DNA of 64,000 nucleotides from Sciurus carolinensis (GCF_902686445.1 NC_062223.1:40332998-40396997), one strand, 5' to 3'. Positions 23,285 to 37,272 are shown, counted from the stretch's first letter. Notes: generated by a model not told the origin, from the letters alone. A program made the numbers and translations.

Positions 23285-25024
23285 GCTACCTGTATGTGTA
23301 ATGTCACCTTAATACTCCAATTCTCCTGATGTACCTCTTTTCTTAGACGTTATTTTCCCTTCCCAAGAAACCAAGAAATAAAATGTTGGATATGAAAACT
23401 TATATCAGATTTGTGCAAAGCACAACTAATTCTTTCATGCACAGAGCAAAAGTCAGTATATAAATGTAGATGGCATTCAGGACCACAGCTTCTGAATTTT
23501 GTATTAGTGATGTCAATAACTTGATCTTGTGTAAGCTACTTAGAGTGAAGCTGGAGGTGGGAACTCCACAGAGCTGGGAAGCCAGGCCAAGTCCCCTCCT
23601 GACTTAATTAGGACATTTAGGACTGTTAAAGCAGTATATATAGAGCAATACAGGTGTATGTTCTCCTTATTTGTTATTGGCATTGACCAAGTGGCTTGAA
23701 AAGAGGCACGCTTTTGGTATCATGATACTTTTGATTTATAAACTGGGAAATTAATTTTGTATTTACTTCATCTAACTTCAAAATGGCATTATTGTCTAAC
23801 TCTATAATGGCATATTTAGAAAATTCCTAATTACTGAGTAGACTGATAACATTTTTAAAATAATTTTACTTGACCCAAAATGACTTTATTCCAATTCTAC
23901 ATAAAATATAGGAGATCTTTTTCCTTAAGAGGTTTACTAAATTACTTAGTTTTATTTTGCTTTATTTTTTAATTTGTTTTATTTTAATTTTTCTGGGGCA
24001 TTAAATACCTATTATATAAGAAATATTTTAAACTGAATATAAACAAGTTTAATGATTAAATTGCCTTTCACAGTATAAGGCAGCACTTACATTTTTGAAA
24101 CTAAATTTTAGATGACTTATGTAAAAATAACCTATAAGCAGTATTTGTTATTTTGGTGAAAGTTTCATGCTTTTCAGATATTTTGTAAATATTAATAATT
24201 GTTGGGGTACCTGGTTCTTCCCTCAAACTGAATGTAATTCATAAGCAAATGTACCTTATGTGTTTAAATGATTTTTATAAACTTTTTAGATTTTTGGCAC
24301 TTGTGTATTCTATCACATTCAACATGAGTATTTTGACATTTAAAATACTTTCTTCAATTCTATAAATTAAAGAATAGCTATTTTACAGTTTGAGGGATTG
24401 TACAATAAATGTTCTAGTGTTTTTTTAATAACAAAAATAAACACATCTCATTTTTAAAAAGTTAGACATAGTATTAAAATTATAATAACCAAGAATTCAG
24501 TTCAGAAAATAAAACTGCATTTTCTGTGTTAAGATGCTGTGCCAGGTGTGTACTTAAGCATTCCTACCAATACTTGTATTTTTATCTACCTATTCTCCTG
24601 AAATACGTTAGGAAAATATGAACATAAGAAATTTTAGGAAAATAAAACTTTTTCCCAAATGAAGTTAAGGTATATTGACACACTGCTAGGAAAAAAAGCT
24701 TTTAAAGCTACTAAAATATAATCACATTCAACAAAGTCCTTCACAAAATGTAAAAGTAGACACTTCAAAGAGCATGCATTTCAGTATAAAAATTTATCAA
24801 GATTTCCAACTTTTTCCATCTACTATTTGTCACTCCGTTTGGATTCCCCCAAAACAAAATGAAACAATATATAAATAAACAAAAAAGAAATGAAATGGCA
24901 CCAAAATTTAAATTAGAAAAATAGATTAGATTTACCCTTCTGTTAGGTACCAGTGAGTATCATCTTCTAGTTGATTCTTTTTCATTTTACTTACCTCCTA
25001 AAATCATTAGTCCTACGTTTGATT

Positions 25025-25028
<4 letters not shown>
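23285..25028. other. Unassigned AT-rich sequence
   Basis: No recognised element. Part may still be FAM3C 3' UTR: AATAAA in GTACAATAAATGTTCTAGTG at about 24400-24419 is a possible relic polyadenylation signal. Confidence 0.45.

Positions 25029-25066
<38 letters not shown>
25029..25066. repeat. (AC)19 microsatellite
   Basis: Uninterrupted AC repeat. The reverse frame 25013-25246, with its VCVCVC run, is its translation. Confidence 0.97.
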
Positions 25067-25068
<2 letters not shown>

Positions 25069-25596
25069 GATTTTCTCTAGAAAATAGACTCCTTCTCCAT
25101 ATACTGCATGTGTTCTGTGAAGCCAATTTTATTGTCAGAATACAAATGTATGGTAGCATACGATCTAACAGAATTTTAGTCATATTTGATGCTGTAAAGA
25201 TACATCCAGAAAAGGGACTATGCTCCATGTTGCCATAGTGATGCATTCAGAAAGCATGAGTATGTTGATAATTTAGGACTATCCAAACCAATTCTGGAAA
25301 CTTTGTTGTTTACATAAGCTTGTCAATTCAAACTCCCCTCAGCTGCCTTCTCGGAGAGCAGGCCTTTGTGTATTTGACTATAAAAAATATTTCAGATTCA
25401 CTAAAAGTCTAAAGTTTTTGCAAGCCAGACATTGAAAAGGAAAATAGAACCAATTCAGAGGAATGAGAGCTTGGATACTCGGAGATCACAGTTCAGCTTC
25501 CAAATCAGGCTGTGCTAGAGACCAGAAGCCCCAGCCCCATCATGGTCTCACTGAGATGGTATTGTTGTGTTGTTTCTGAGTTGTGCATGTAATGAA
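25067..25596. other. Unassigned sequence
   Basis: No recognised element. Confidence 0.5.
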
Positions 25597-25983
25597 GGTA
25601 TTGTGGATGGACTTTTGTCCCCCAAAACTTATATGCTAAAGTTCTGCCCACCCTTGTTTCATTGGAATAAGACCTCGTTTAGAGTTACAATCCTTACAGA
25701 ATTATTCAAGTTCAAATAAGATTGCTAGGGTGGGCCCCAATATAATATGAGTGGGGTCCTTCTAAAGTAGAAGAAATGTGGGCATAAGCATACAAAGACA
25801 AAGACAGAAAAACTCATAGAGAGAAGATGGCCTTCTGTAAGCCAAGGAGTAAGGTCTAGAACAGTTCCCTCCAGTATGTTGATTTTGAACTTTCAGACTC
25901 CAGAAACATAAGACAATAAATTCTGCTACTTAGGCCACCAAATTTGCAGCACTTCCTGGTAGCAACCTAGCAAGCGAATGCAG
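25597..25983 (+). mobile_element. MLT1/MST-like LTR, sense
   Basis: Order of landmarks: GGACTTTTGTCCCCCAAAAC near the start, a GTGGGGTCCTTCTAAAGTAG block, AGAAGATGGCCTTCTGTAAG, ACTCCAGAAACATAAGACAA with AATAAA just after (25915-25920), and CCTGGTAGCAACCTAGCAAG at the end. This is the sense order of an ERVL-MaLR-type LTR with its polyadenylation region. Solo. Confidence 0.7.
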
Positions 25984-27604
25984 GAGTAACCATCTCTCAT
26001 CTGTAGGCATCACTCACTCTCAAATGACACTTGCCATAATATTTACATTGAAGAATAAAGACAAAGTGTTTAATGAAGTAATACATGCCTCCCTCAACAA
26101 CACAAAGACATAATAATTCTGATAAAATAACAAACCTAACAGCATTCTCTTCTTCTGATACATTGTACCTTTGTCTATGCTCTCCAGAATGGGGGCCACT
26201 AAATTATTTTGTTGACTTAAACTGTTTTGAGACAATTTTCTATCAATGACCTAATGAAATGTGATTGGGAAATGCTATTTCAAAATGTGATACCTTTGAA
26301 ATCATTTTCCCCCAACTGTCTAAATTTTCTTTGTTTATCATGCTATAAGACAAATTGCTTCATATCTCTGTATACAAACAGGAGATGCCTTATGAAAGTT
26401 GACAAAACAGCATTTCTTTTCTCATGGTAATTTGAAGAAAAATTCCAAGTATCAAAGGCATATACAACCTGAAAAGTGAAGTGCGTTGCCTCACGGTTGC
26501 CATCCTTAATTTTTAATAACTCAATTCTCTGAACTCCCTTAATAGTCAAACGTAGGAATTCTCTTGCCTAGAACCATTATGAAATGTTCACACTTAGTGT
26601 GTACACACCTGAGAATTTCAACCCTCCACTGCCTTTTTTCTCAATCCCTTGCTTAAATCCATTACAAAGCAAAATCGCTGCTGACTCGGGTGATAAATCA
26701 CCATATTACAACCATCAGGGCATTTAATTTGCAGCTAAAATCAATTGGGACTTGCTGATGCCAAAAAGTAATATATTGTCAGTTTTAAAAAAAAAAAAAA
26801 GTGCTGGATATTACACTTCAGTGCAAGATGGACTGTCAGTCACCTTGATGACCAAGCAACAATTTATGTTTTGTTAAAGCCAAACAGACAAATTATAAGG
26901 AAAACGCACTTTGACTTTAACATCAACATGTGTAGGATTTGACTGGAGTAAAAAATGTCAAAAGATTTTGGAGAACAATGAACAGATATATGGTGGCATT
27001 GAAGCATTTTATAGAAGGTATATTTTAAGGGGACTGAATGGGTCAAATGGAGAAACTGAGGGTGTAATTCCTGGAATAAAAGTCCCAAAATAATAGCTCT
27101 TACTAAATATTGTCAGAGTATGGATTATTACCTGATCTGTCTATTGACAGATGTTAGTGGTATGTCTAAACCCACAAAGGAGGATGCTTTGAATTTTTCC
27201 AAATGCTGTGTTTTAGTACGTGATAAGCTGCATCAACTCCTGGCATCCTCAGAGTCTACAGTAACTGAAAGAATGTAGCAACCTAGAGAGGTAGTTGTCC
27301 AAAGGATAAGGAAAGTTTCTAGATCTTAGTTTCTACCAGGATTTATAACTTATTTTTTTTTTTCTATCATAAGTTAGACTAGAAATAGAGCAAAGAAATG
27401 ACATAATAAGAACAGGGATTTATATCAGTCATGATGAGAAAGGTATCAGACCTTTCAATGTTAGTTCTGTGACTGACTTTGCACAAGATAAATGACAGTT
27501 TTACATTTCATTCTCTCTACCTGGTAAAAGAGCAACAATTTTATTTTTTCCTTCAACTTCATCCTTACGTATTTTCTACCTTGTGTCCTTTAACCTATAT
27601 CTCT
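25984..27604. other. Unassigned sequence; possible conserved element at 26620-26780
   Basis: No gene or repeat recognised. The stretch 26620-26780 lacks repeat character and has AT-rich homeobox-like words (TTTAATTTGCAGCTAAAATC) amid complex sequence, in the style of conserved non-coding elements; this is an impression, not evidence of conservation. A 14-base A run is at 26787-26800. Confidence 0.4.
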
Positions 27605-27730
27605 AGAAAGGAAGATATTATTAAAACCACATTTATTATTGAGATAACAGAGGTGTAGAGTTAAAGAATTTGCCTAAGGTTACATAGCTATTAAGAAGAA
27701 AGCTACTCTTGAACCTAGGTGTACTCTACT
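27605..27730 (-). repeat. MIR SINE fragment, antisense
   Basis: GAATTTGCCTAAGGTTACAT followed by AGCTATTAAGAAG matches the reverse MIR phrase 'cttgcccaaggtcacacagctagtaag', and TTGAACCTAGG matches its 'cgaacccagg'. Diverged, ancient. Confidence 0.7.
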
Positions 27731-29519
27731 TTTAAATTCTGTTCCTAACTTCTGTTAGGGAGGTTAAGGAGAGTGCACCAAGGAGGGTGAAACTTATGAT
27801 TGCCAACAGACAACAGTAAACAAATGACTCCCCTGTCAATATCATGGAACTGCTGCTAATAAGATGCATTTCCAACTTAAGGTGACCATGTTCATAGAGT
27901 TAGATTGTTTTGCAGCTCAACATGTTTGGAATCATATTTGTTACGGACATCGCTTTGGAGAAGTTACTTAAATCATTTGAACTCATTGATTGATTCTGAA
28001 GATATTTATTAAGTGACTATTCACCCACACGCACCCTTACACACATATACAAAATATTATGGCTATCATGACACAGGCCTCCATGAAGCTAATACTCTGG
28101 TGGGGTGGAGGAGCAGGAGAGATAAACAAATTACAGTTATAATTTCTAATTTGTTAAGTATAACAAAATTATCATTAGTATTAAATATTATGTAAATGGT
28201 CAAAGAGTGAGTAGGAGAGGAATGAGGTTATTTTTAATAGTGTGATCAAGAAAAGCATTACAAAAGCTGTGTTTTCTGTTTGAGAAAAAGCCATCCAGGT
28301 GATAATCTTAAAGAAACAGTTTGTATTGAAGGAACAAGAAAGAACACAAAAGTCTTAAAATAGGAATACTTAGAAATTTGAGAAAGATTACAAAAGTCAA
28401 TGTTACCACAATAGAATGAAGGTCAGATTAAGTCAATAAAGATATTTGAAAACCCAATCAAGTCACAGTATGAATTTTTGGATCTCCTCTGTGTACTATG
28501 AGGAAGCTTCAGAATGATTTAATATGATGATGTGATCTAATGTATTTACTTCAGCATTTCTTTGATAGCTGTCTGAAGAATAGACTAAACTCGGGGAAGT
28601 ATAAAAGCAAGGAAAGAAAAATGAATATGTCAAATGCTCTTATTACAGAAGAGTGCTTTTTGTAAAATAGTAACTATGTGATATAATGCATGTGGTAATT
28701 GGTGAGATGCAGCTGTTTCACAATGTATATACACTTCAAAGCATCGTGTTTAGCATAATAAGCACATGCAACATTATCTGTCAATTCAAAAACAAAATTG
28801 AAACAGAAAAAATAAATTTAGTAATTTGATTGCACTAGTGTCAATGGGAGACACTTGTGCCTTGCTTCTGTGAATTCTGTAATGTAGGGTTTGAGGTATG
28901 TTTGGGGTAGAGCCTATGAGAATTTATCATCAAGTGAATATTAGTTGGGAGGTATGAGGAATTAGGATTCTCTTAACTACAATAACCTTGCATTAGTGGA
29001 GCCATTAACCAGAATGAGAGGGCATGGAAGGGGTTTCTGTTGGGGTAAAGGATGGAGAGTTTTAATCAAAACTATTATTTTGATCCAATCATCCTTGCAA
29101 AAACTATTAGATATACAAATGAACTCATCAGAAGATATATGAATATATGATTATGGAGTCACGAGATGAGAAAAATGTATGTGAAATGTAAATGGAAACA
29201 TTATCACGCTTTCATAGAAATGAGTCAAATAACAAGGAAAACATTGAAGATTAGAGATGAAAGAACACTTAAGCATTCAGAGTGCAGATGGGAGGAATAC
29301 TCAAGAAATGGCAAGAGACAATTCCCTGAAAGTGTGAAGACGAGAGAGTAGATGGTTAGCCAGCAGAGAAAGAGAATGGCAACAGTTGCAGACACTCTCG
29401 AGAGCTTAAATAAAAGGAAGGTGGAAACCGACTGTATGTCTAGAGAGATTTGGGGTAATATCAATAAATTGATAATGATAATACTCTGAGAGACTCATGT
29501 TCAAATTAAATGAGCTGAA
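27731..29519. other. Unassigned sequence
   Basis: No recognised element. The small forward frames here have no family. Confidence 0.5.
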
Positions 29520-30025
29520 ATATAGAGAATGATTACTTTGTTTAACTAATGCTGTGTAACAAGATTACCTCTGAAAGAATCATAAAACGATCACTTATTA
29601 AGCTCATGGAGTCTGTGGGTCAGAAATCCAGGAATATCTTCACTGGCTAATTCTTGCTTAAGATCTCTTCTGTGGCTGTAGTCAGAATCCACAGGGCCTG
29701 GACTCATCTAAAAACCTGATGAAGCTGGGAGAGTCACTTCTTAGATGGTTTAATAACAAATTTGATAAGTTAATGCTGGCTATTGGTCAACAAGTGTAGC
29801 TGCTTTCCATATAAAGCCTTTTTTGAAAGGCTACTTCCGTGTTTCCATGCCATGAGAGCTGGGTTCCACTGAGAAAGTGATTTAAGAGTCAAAGGGAAGC
29901 AGAATTCTCAGAAGTCACATCATTATTTCCTTCTGCTATCTCCTCCGGATCATAAAGGCCAATCCTAATTTACTCACAAAAGTCAGTAAATACCAGAAGG
30001 CAAGGAGTTTTAGAAACCAATATTG
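29520..30025. repeat. Ancient interspersed repeat, class uncertain
   Basis: TAATGCTGTGTAACAAGATT near the start, TCATGGAGTCTGTGGGTCAG, ATGCTGGCTATTGGTCAACA and CATGAGAGCTGGGTTCCACT occur in the order I remember from an old mammalian dispersed repeat. I am not certain whether it is an LTR or DNA-transposon family. Confidence 0.5.
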
Positions 30026-30084
30026 TTAGTGGATGACTACCACAGTAATATATGCTTTTATTTTATTAAATATATTTCCTAAGG

Positions 30085-30905
30085 TATACAGTTACCCCTC
30101 AATTGATGGTAGCAACTAGAGTTAGGCAAACCCAAGGTTAAGGTCACAATTTTCCAGACTGTCATGCCTACCTAAGACTTCAGCTACCAGCCACATGTTT
30201 GGGAGTCCCCAAGTCAATTCTCACTCTGACCTGCTGATGACAAATTTGGGAATTCCCATAACCACTTTTAGGTGTTAAAACTCACTAAACTGATTCACAG
30301 AAACCAAGAAGATGACATTCTTATCATTTCAGTTTCATTATATCAAATTCATTCTAATCAAAACCAGTATAAATAAGAGGGGAATGTGACATAATATGGA
30401 ACTGAAAGGGCTGCACATTCGAAGTTTCTGTGTCCTCAGAGATGCAGTGACATCCTGGCCTCAATATGTGCAATGCACAGAGTACTGTCAACCTGAAGAT
30501 GACCAGGGCTTCAGAGTCTGGGCTTTTCACTGATAACTCATTACATAGGTAGGACTGATTCAATCATTGTCCATTGGGTAGAATTCAGTCTCCATTCCCA
30601 CTCCTATCCCTGAAGGTCAAGTGATTTCCCATGGCCCAAAACCTGAACCCACTAATTCCATGGTTGATATTCTTGGCATGGAAAGTTCCCACCTTGATTC
30701 GTCTCTGTGAGCATCAACAATCAGTTGTGGTCCAAGGTTCCTACCATGAATAAAAAATAATCCTATCAGTCAGGAAATGTGAAGGGACTACAACTTACCC
30801 TCCCAGGAATATGGACAAAGACCTATCTTGGACAGGGTAATCTTTCACCATACAGTTAGATATTATTTTTGCTACTCCATCTGAATTTCTGAAGAGAATC
30901 ATTGG
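30085..30905 (-). mobile_element. ERVL-like LTR, antisense (tentative)
   Basis: The blocks CACTCTGACCTGCTGATGAC, GGTGTTAAAACTCACTAAAC, CAGAAACCAAGAAGATGACA, GTGACATCCTGGCC, AGGTAGGACTGATTCAATCA and AATCCTATCAGTCAGGAAAT follow the order of a long class III-type LTR in reverse. An A run (30907-30923) follows. No internal viral genes are next to it. Confidence 0.5.
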
Positions 30906-30923
30906 TAAAAAAAAAAAAAAAAA

Positions 30924-33900
30924 TGACACAAGATACCACATTCCATGAGATAATAGACACTGAAATATCAATGGAAATTCAACATCTGTTCTTTTCAGTT
31001 TCTCACTGCTAATTCCCTGTTTTTCCTCTTTCTCTCTTTCTGATTTTGCTTTATGTCAATAAAAATTAAGTATTGACCCAGCAGGTTTTCCCAACTGAGA
31101 AGCCCAAGTAAGTAGGATTCAAGAATTTTTCCATGCAGCTCTGTACGACAGTCAATATGACTATCAGCCTTTGTTCAAGGATGTTCATATGAGAATCACC
31201 AGAACAAGCTGAAAATTAGAACCAGTGAAATCATGGAGGGTAAGAGCTTGAGATTATAGATCTGATGTGAATGTAGATATTTCTGTTCTCTGTACCTCTG
31301 AGACCCTTTTATCATGTACCATTGTCTCACACATCCCACCCTCCTGTCTTTTCATTGTTAAACTTGCACTCTTGTTATGCTACATTTACCTCCATTATAC
31401 CATTATTGTGAGAGCAGGGTCTCATTTCCAGGAGATAATTTACCTAATTTTAGATATAAATAGAGTTTATTAATATACTACATCCATTCTAGGTGTTTTT
31501 GGAAGAATTTTAGAAAAGTCACAAATCACTAATTACAGCTCCCTTATGCTAATTTATTGGTGGAAGGATGAATGAGTCAATAAAAATAAGGAAAGGGATA
31601 TGTAGAAGTGCTTAACAATTAAGACAGTTTCTTGGGTTCTCTTTTTCAGCTGCCTTTAATATATTCTGAAATCCTCACTACAGTTCCTTTAAAATATGGA
31701 CATTTTATCCAACACGAACTATCAATTTATCAAACAGCAAATCACCTTCTTCAAAAGACAATGTGTATACAACATGGGCCAGAGTCCATGCATGGGGCAA
31801 ATAGTCTTAATTATACATCTTCCTCCATCAAAGACTTCTCTTCACCCCTCCTTCACTTTATTTTTATGCTTTTCTACAGACTACTAAATGTCCTCATTCC
31901 TCAGTTTTTTGTTTTATTAAACTCAAATTTAATATATTACCAAAACCTTAAAAAACCCTAACTCTCTGGGACATTTGGATTTAAAGAAGAATGCAAATTT
32001 CAGGTATTTGTAAAAGTTGAATTTAAGGCTTTTCTGTTTTGGTTGTGAAGCCAGAGGATACAGGTAGTACCCCTGCCCAGCCAAATGCAAGACAAACCTG
32101 ACCATCTGAATCACATAAATACAGAAACAATCCTAGTGACATATCTAGTTAATAATGATGATGGACTTCATCTTTAGTTATTGTTACACTTAGGTAATCC
32201 TGCAATGGTGAGGTGGGAAAGAAATTTTAATATCCTAAGAACTCAGTAGAACATTAACTAAATATAGAATAGAGAGGCACTATGAAATGCAGTCTTTGCA
32301 TATTTTGACCTTGCAAATTTGGCTTTTTCTTCATTCACTCTTAAGGTGAAAGATGTTTTATATTTTCTATTTGAAGAATTGTGGACTTCTTAAGAAGCTA
32401 CCCTAGTATAAATGAGATTCAAAATATCTCCATATGAACTTGTAAACATTATTCAACAAAGTCCTTTTGTACTGGTTTTTTTTTTTTTAATTTGGAAGTA
32501 AACAGTTCAGTAATTCAGTTTCAAAGCTAATCTACAAATTTATAGCTAATAAAGCATGCTTCTCACCTAGTAATCAACTTTGCCTCTTACTTCTTTGTTA
32601 AGGTGTACAATAAATAGACAAATGTTTAATTCTAGGAGTAAAATGATCCTTTATTCATGAAAATAAAATACACTTAAGAAATGTCTTCAATTAGGTGAGG
32701 ATTTATATTTTCCATTTGATATAAACTCAAAATTGTCATATGCCTTTGTTCATTTGCTTTTCTGAACTTATATAATGTGGAAATAAATATAATGTCAAAA
32801 GTAGAATATGTGTGCCATTATTTTATATTAGCCTTGAACACTTTGTGAATTCTAAAGAAAGAAATATAAACTAGAAAAAAGAGTCTTGGATACAGTAATG
32901 ACATGGGAGTAGAACTGTTTTATTATTCTTCTCTGCAGTCAGGTATAATTCTTTCCCAGACTACATATTTGCATATATAGTTTATTATTATTTTGTCATC
33001 TAAGGTAACTTACATAGTAAATATTTATTTTATTTATTTCTTTGTGAGTTTTTTGTGTTTATGATAAATAATAGATTCACTAGTATTAAATAATGATTCC
33101 ATATTTAAAATCTTCCTCTTTAGTCTTAGAAAGATCTTGCTTTTCTGGAAGGACAGCCTCCCCTCTATAAGATACATCACCACTAAATTCACACCTCCAT
33201 CACCTGAAGCATTTTATTCTAAATTTTATGTTCCTGGCATCTAGACTAATAGCAGCAGCACCGTGGCATTCAAAGCAGTAAGCAACCACAGTGGAAAGAC
33301 ACGTCTTTGGGGTGAGAGCAGTGGAAAATTCTAGTTCTGACACCACTTATGTGACCAGGACAAGATTACCAACATTGCTGTTGTTCAAAATTCCAACTCA
33401 GATTGAGACTAATATGTATGTTCTCAAAAAAGCTTATTTGTCAAAAATCAATATATATTTTAAAGTCATTTTATTTTATTAAACATGTGATGGCGTCTTT
33501 TATTACTATTATCAGCACAGAATTCTTCTTGGTATTTGTTAATTATCTAGAAAATAAGCTGGCAAAAGTGAAATTGCTCATTAAACATTTATTAAACTAA
33601 GTTGAACTGTGAGTTTTCAAAATTTACAGGTTCTGCTCAATGACATTCATTCATGTGAATCAATGAAGTCCCTCCTACCATTAACAGACCCTCAGATCTC
33701 AAACGTTCGGTCATAGCAGACCATCAGAGGCTATTCTATTGCTTTGTTGCAGAACCCTGGCCCAGTGAATAGTCCTAATATTAACTAATGATACACACAG
33801 AATCACAGCTTTTACCTGTACTTCTATATTTTAGAACTGTTGGTGAGGTGTGGCTATCTCTTCTTGGGCTGCTAAACTTGGTGTATGTGAACTTTATGAC

Positions 33901-34730
33901 CCCTCTAGTAAGGAGAGTCTTTCCTTATGAAATGAATGAACAAGGGAAAATTAGGCAGGTGAAGTGGGCTGAAAGATTACCGTAATATTGTGTCTGCATT
34001 TTGTGTACATGGGAGAAGGGGAAAGACACAGGTGTTTAGGTGCCTAGATCTAGTCGTCTCTAACACCCTTCTTATTTTGACATTGTTACTTAAAACTTAA
34101 AGAATTCTGAAGAATAGTTTCAGGAAAGAATGAAGATCTTCAAATTAAGGAAAGCTTATTTTTATTGTATGTTCAAAACCTTGAATACAGCTGAAGAAAA
34201 TAAGTCCTACTAACATTGTCTGTTATTGTAGAGAAATACATTTCTGAGAAGTCTTTATTTAGAAACACAATAGATGAATCAAATTTCAAAGACTGTTTCA
34301 TATATTTATAAAAGATTTTCCAACACTATTTCACCATGCTCATAGCATTAAATATACATGAAGAATTTGATGCTTATTAGTTTTCTAGTAAGTTTCAAAT
34401 TTTAAAGGAAGTCAAGATTTTATGAGGCATGTAAATGAAAATGTTATTGAAAGCAGAATCTCATCTTGGTCACAATCTTTATTTAAATTATACAGATATT
34501 TATTAACAGTGAAAGGAAAAATTATGCCACTTGACTCTTTCTATTACACAGCACATACAATTTCAAGTTGCATCAATTCTTTTCCTAATATTTTGTGAAG
34601 TGTTTGACATCTAGTTTATTTTTTGATTATTTTAATATTTCTAGCTACTCAGAATTGATGTCAATGTTTTTAAAAATTCTGCACCTGGAATAATAAAACT
34701 CTGGCAATTTACAACCACACACTCTTTGTA
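30924..34730. other. Unassigned sequence
   Basis: Nearly 4 kb with no confident repeat or gene. Around 33320-33375 a weak MIR-like phrase (CTAGTTCTGACACCACTTAT) occurs. Frames at 31267, 31632, 33291, 33403 and 33788 have no recognised family. Confidence 0.5.
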
Positions 34731-34760
34731 ACACACACACACTCACACACACACACACAC
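34731..34760. repeat. (AC)n microsatellite
   Basis: AC repeat with one T interruption. Confidence 0.92.
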
Positions 34761-35234
34761 ATATCCTATTTTTCTGTTTACTTATTAACTAGTATCCAAG
34801 TAGAAGATGACTGTATGGATCAGAGGAAACCTTCAGTGAGTTCTTGAGACTTGTAAGACATCACTCAAAAATATTTGTGAATGTTCATATTTTAAATATT
34901 GAAACCACAATTTTCAAGGTTGTAGTATTTTCTACATATTATTTTCCTTTACAAATTTTAAAACTCAGAGTAATGGTATGTTGCCTGTAATTTCCAGGGT
35001 TTATTTACTAACCTCTCAGTAACTGCATCACCCTCTGTTTTCTTCTGTTCTCCACCCTCAAACACATACAATTCCAGTATTTTGTTATATTACTCTTGAG
35101 GTTAGCATTTTGTTTAAACACAAACAAAATTACTAGTATTTCCTGACTAATCGCAGTACCAAGAACAGCAATAATAATATCAAACATAGCATTTACCACA
35201 TTTATACACTGATCATAAAGTAACTTACAATTAT

Positions 35235-35415
35235 ATAAAGTAACTCAGTGACTCCATTTCCATAAGTTGCTCTCATTTGTTAATTAGTCCTGTCTCACAA
35301 ATGAGAAAATCAAGGTACAGAAAAGTCCATTAGCTTGTCTAAGTCACACAGCTAGAGAGTAGAGGGCTCAGAAGTCACACACAGCTAGTTAGACTCAGGT
35401 TCCAGATCTGAGTTC
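35235..35415 (-). repeat. MIR SINE, antisense, with internal duplication
   Basis: ACAAATGAGAAAATCAAGGT, CTTGTCTAAGTCACACAGCT and GTTCCAGATCTGAG follow the reverse MIR consensus. The AAGTCACACAGCTAG core appears twice (35341-35355 and 35372-35388), a local duplication of about 31 bp. Confidence 0.75.
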
Positions 35416-35739
35416 TCAACTACTATATAAGCTGCATCTTAACTAGCCCACTAGTATGCCACTTTATCATATGTCTTCCAAAACTTCAGATGATTTATGC
35501 ATTTGTATATTTCCTAAGTATACTTTATTAGTTCATGTTTTCTATTTGTTTACATGATATTTACATGACTATTAAATCTCTACTGAACAAGCACGTTAAT
35601 CCATTTCTCCTGATCCTTGTAATTTTATTTTCTGTTTTCTAGATGTGAGAAACTACTCCTTTTTGACTCTCATTCCTCTATAATTGTGCTCTGACAGTTA
35701 TTTAAGCATATAATTCATAAAGCAACTCTTTTAAATTCT

Positions 35740-36010
35740 CTGATGGATTAACATCCCATTTAGAATAAAACTGAAACACAGCGTACTGTGGTCTATATTG
35801 CTCTACCTGATCTGGTCTCCACCTACACTAGTAAACCCAATTCCACATCTCCCCTGCCTTCTCTACCTTCCTCTTTCAACTTCCTGTGCAAAACCTTACT
35901 TTCCTAACTTTAGATCCTACAAGTGCATTTTCCATTTTTTAAAACATTGCACTGTTTCTTTGCCTGGGATTCTCTCCTGCATGTTTTCTGTATTGCTGAT
36001 AATTTTCGTG
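35740..36010 (+). repeat. LINE-2 fragment
   Basis: Phrases such as CTACCTGATCTGGTCTCCAC, followed about 130 bases later by ATTGCACTGTTTCTTTGCCT and GGGATTCTCTCC, correspond to the L2 3' region ('gatctggcccctgcctac ... tttgcacttgctgttccctctgcctggaatgctc'). The forward frames 35798-36022 and 35923-36126 lie in it and are not genes. Confidence 0.6.
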
Positions 36011-37272
36011 CTTCAGATCTGAGTGATGTTTTGGAATCTCTCCCTCTAATCCAGCGACTTTCAATTTGTGGTCATTGTACCGCAAACATGATCACTACTT
36101 ACAGTGACAGAAAGGCAGATGCTTAGACCACTAGATGGACCCAGCAACAGTGTGTATGAGCTCTGCAGACGCTGCTGTCGTGTGTTAAAGCTTGCAAGCC
36201 ATACACTTCCTCCAAACTGCCAAAATCCACTTCTTGACAGTTGTGCTCTATCATATCCAATTTTTAAACACCTGATAACTATGAAAATGGAGTTATTTAT
36301 TGTATATTTGTTCTCTGTTTAGATTTCTATTTCTCATCTAGATCCACTCTTTATATGTAGATTTGGATCTCTACTTCCACTAGAGCAGACTTTGCCAGTC
36401 CAGTTCCCCCACAAGCAGCTGGTTTATTTTGATAAGTGATTGACAGAAGTGTAACTCAAATGGAAGGAAAGCAATTAATGGTTGAATGACTGAGATACTA
36501 ACTGCTGTGAGAACTGAGGCTCAGTCCTGTTGGGTATTCTTTGAAGAACCTCATGGGAAGATCCTCAGAAATGCTCATCTAAAATACAGCAGAGGGGATG
36601 ATTTATGCACCAGTACTCTCCATTATTACAGATCAGCTACAAACTCCCCGATACTGCTCAGTCTGTTCATAAACTACAATGACTGAGCACAATCCCAAAA
36701 TATGTCACAGAAGCCCCAGGGAAGGCAATCTGTGACATCTCATCAACACACTGAGGTGACATGCTGTCAGGTAGCACCAGCTTGTGATGGTCACAGCAAT
36801 ACCTAGAGCAAGTAAATGGGTGAGAAGATGCAAAGCATTGTAAAAGAGCTGTCTGACATACTTTAAAACAAGGGCATCTGTGTCAGCTAAGCAATGTAAA
36901 AAATGTTGTCAATCTTCAAATATTTCCAAAATAATAAAATAAATCAATTAATTTGTCTCTTAGCATGCATACACATAATTGGGATAAGACAGAGAAAAAA
37001 TTTAGCCTAGTTTTGATAATTTTCTAATGTCCTGCATCTTCAATCATGTCTCCTGCCTTTCATTTGTAAAATAAATAAATGAACCAACAATATGTAACTA
37101 ATTAATTTAAATATGATACTTTTTATGATCGCTTGGAAGTACATTAAGGAAAATCGTACCTTTCTACTCTTCTATTGTCAAAGAATTTATATAAGTTCTG
37201 ATGGAGTAAAATAAAATTTGTGGAATGCAGGACAAGACTTCATACTGAGATGACTTTAATCTAGTATAAGGA
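36011..37272. other. Unassigned sequence
   Basis: No recognised element. CCACTAGATGGACCC at 36128-36142 resembles a weak CTCF core, on its own not convincing. Confidence 0.45.

Noticed and set aside
25013..25246. Reverse frame with repeated valine-cysteine
   Set aside because: Translation of the (AC)19 microsatellite.
36128..36142. CTCF-like word CCACTAGATGGACCC
   Set aside because: One weak core without flanking consensus; such words are common by chance.
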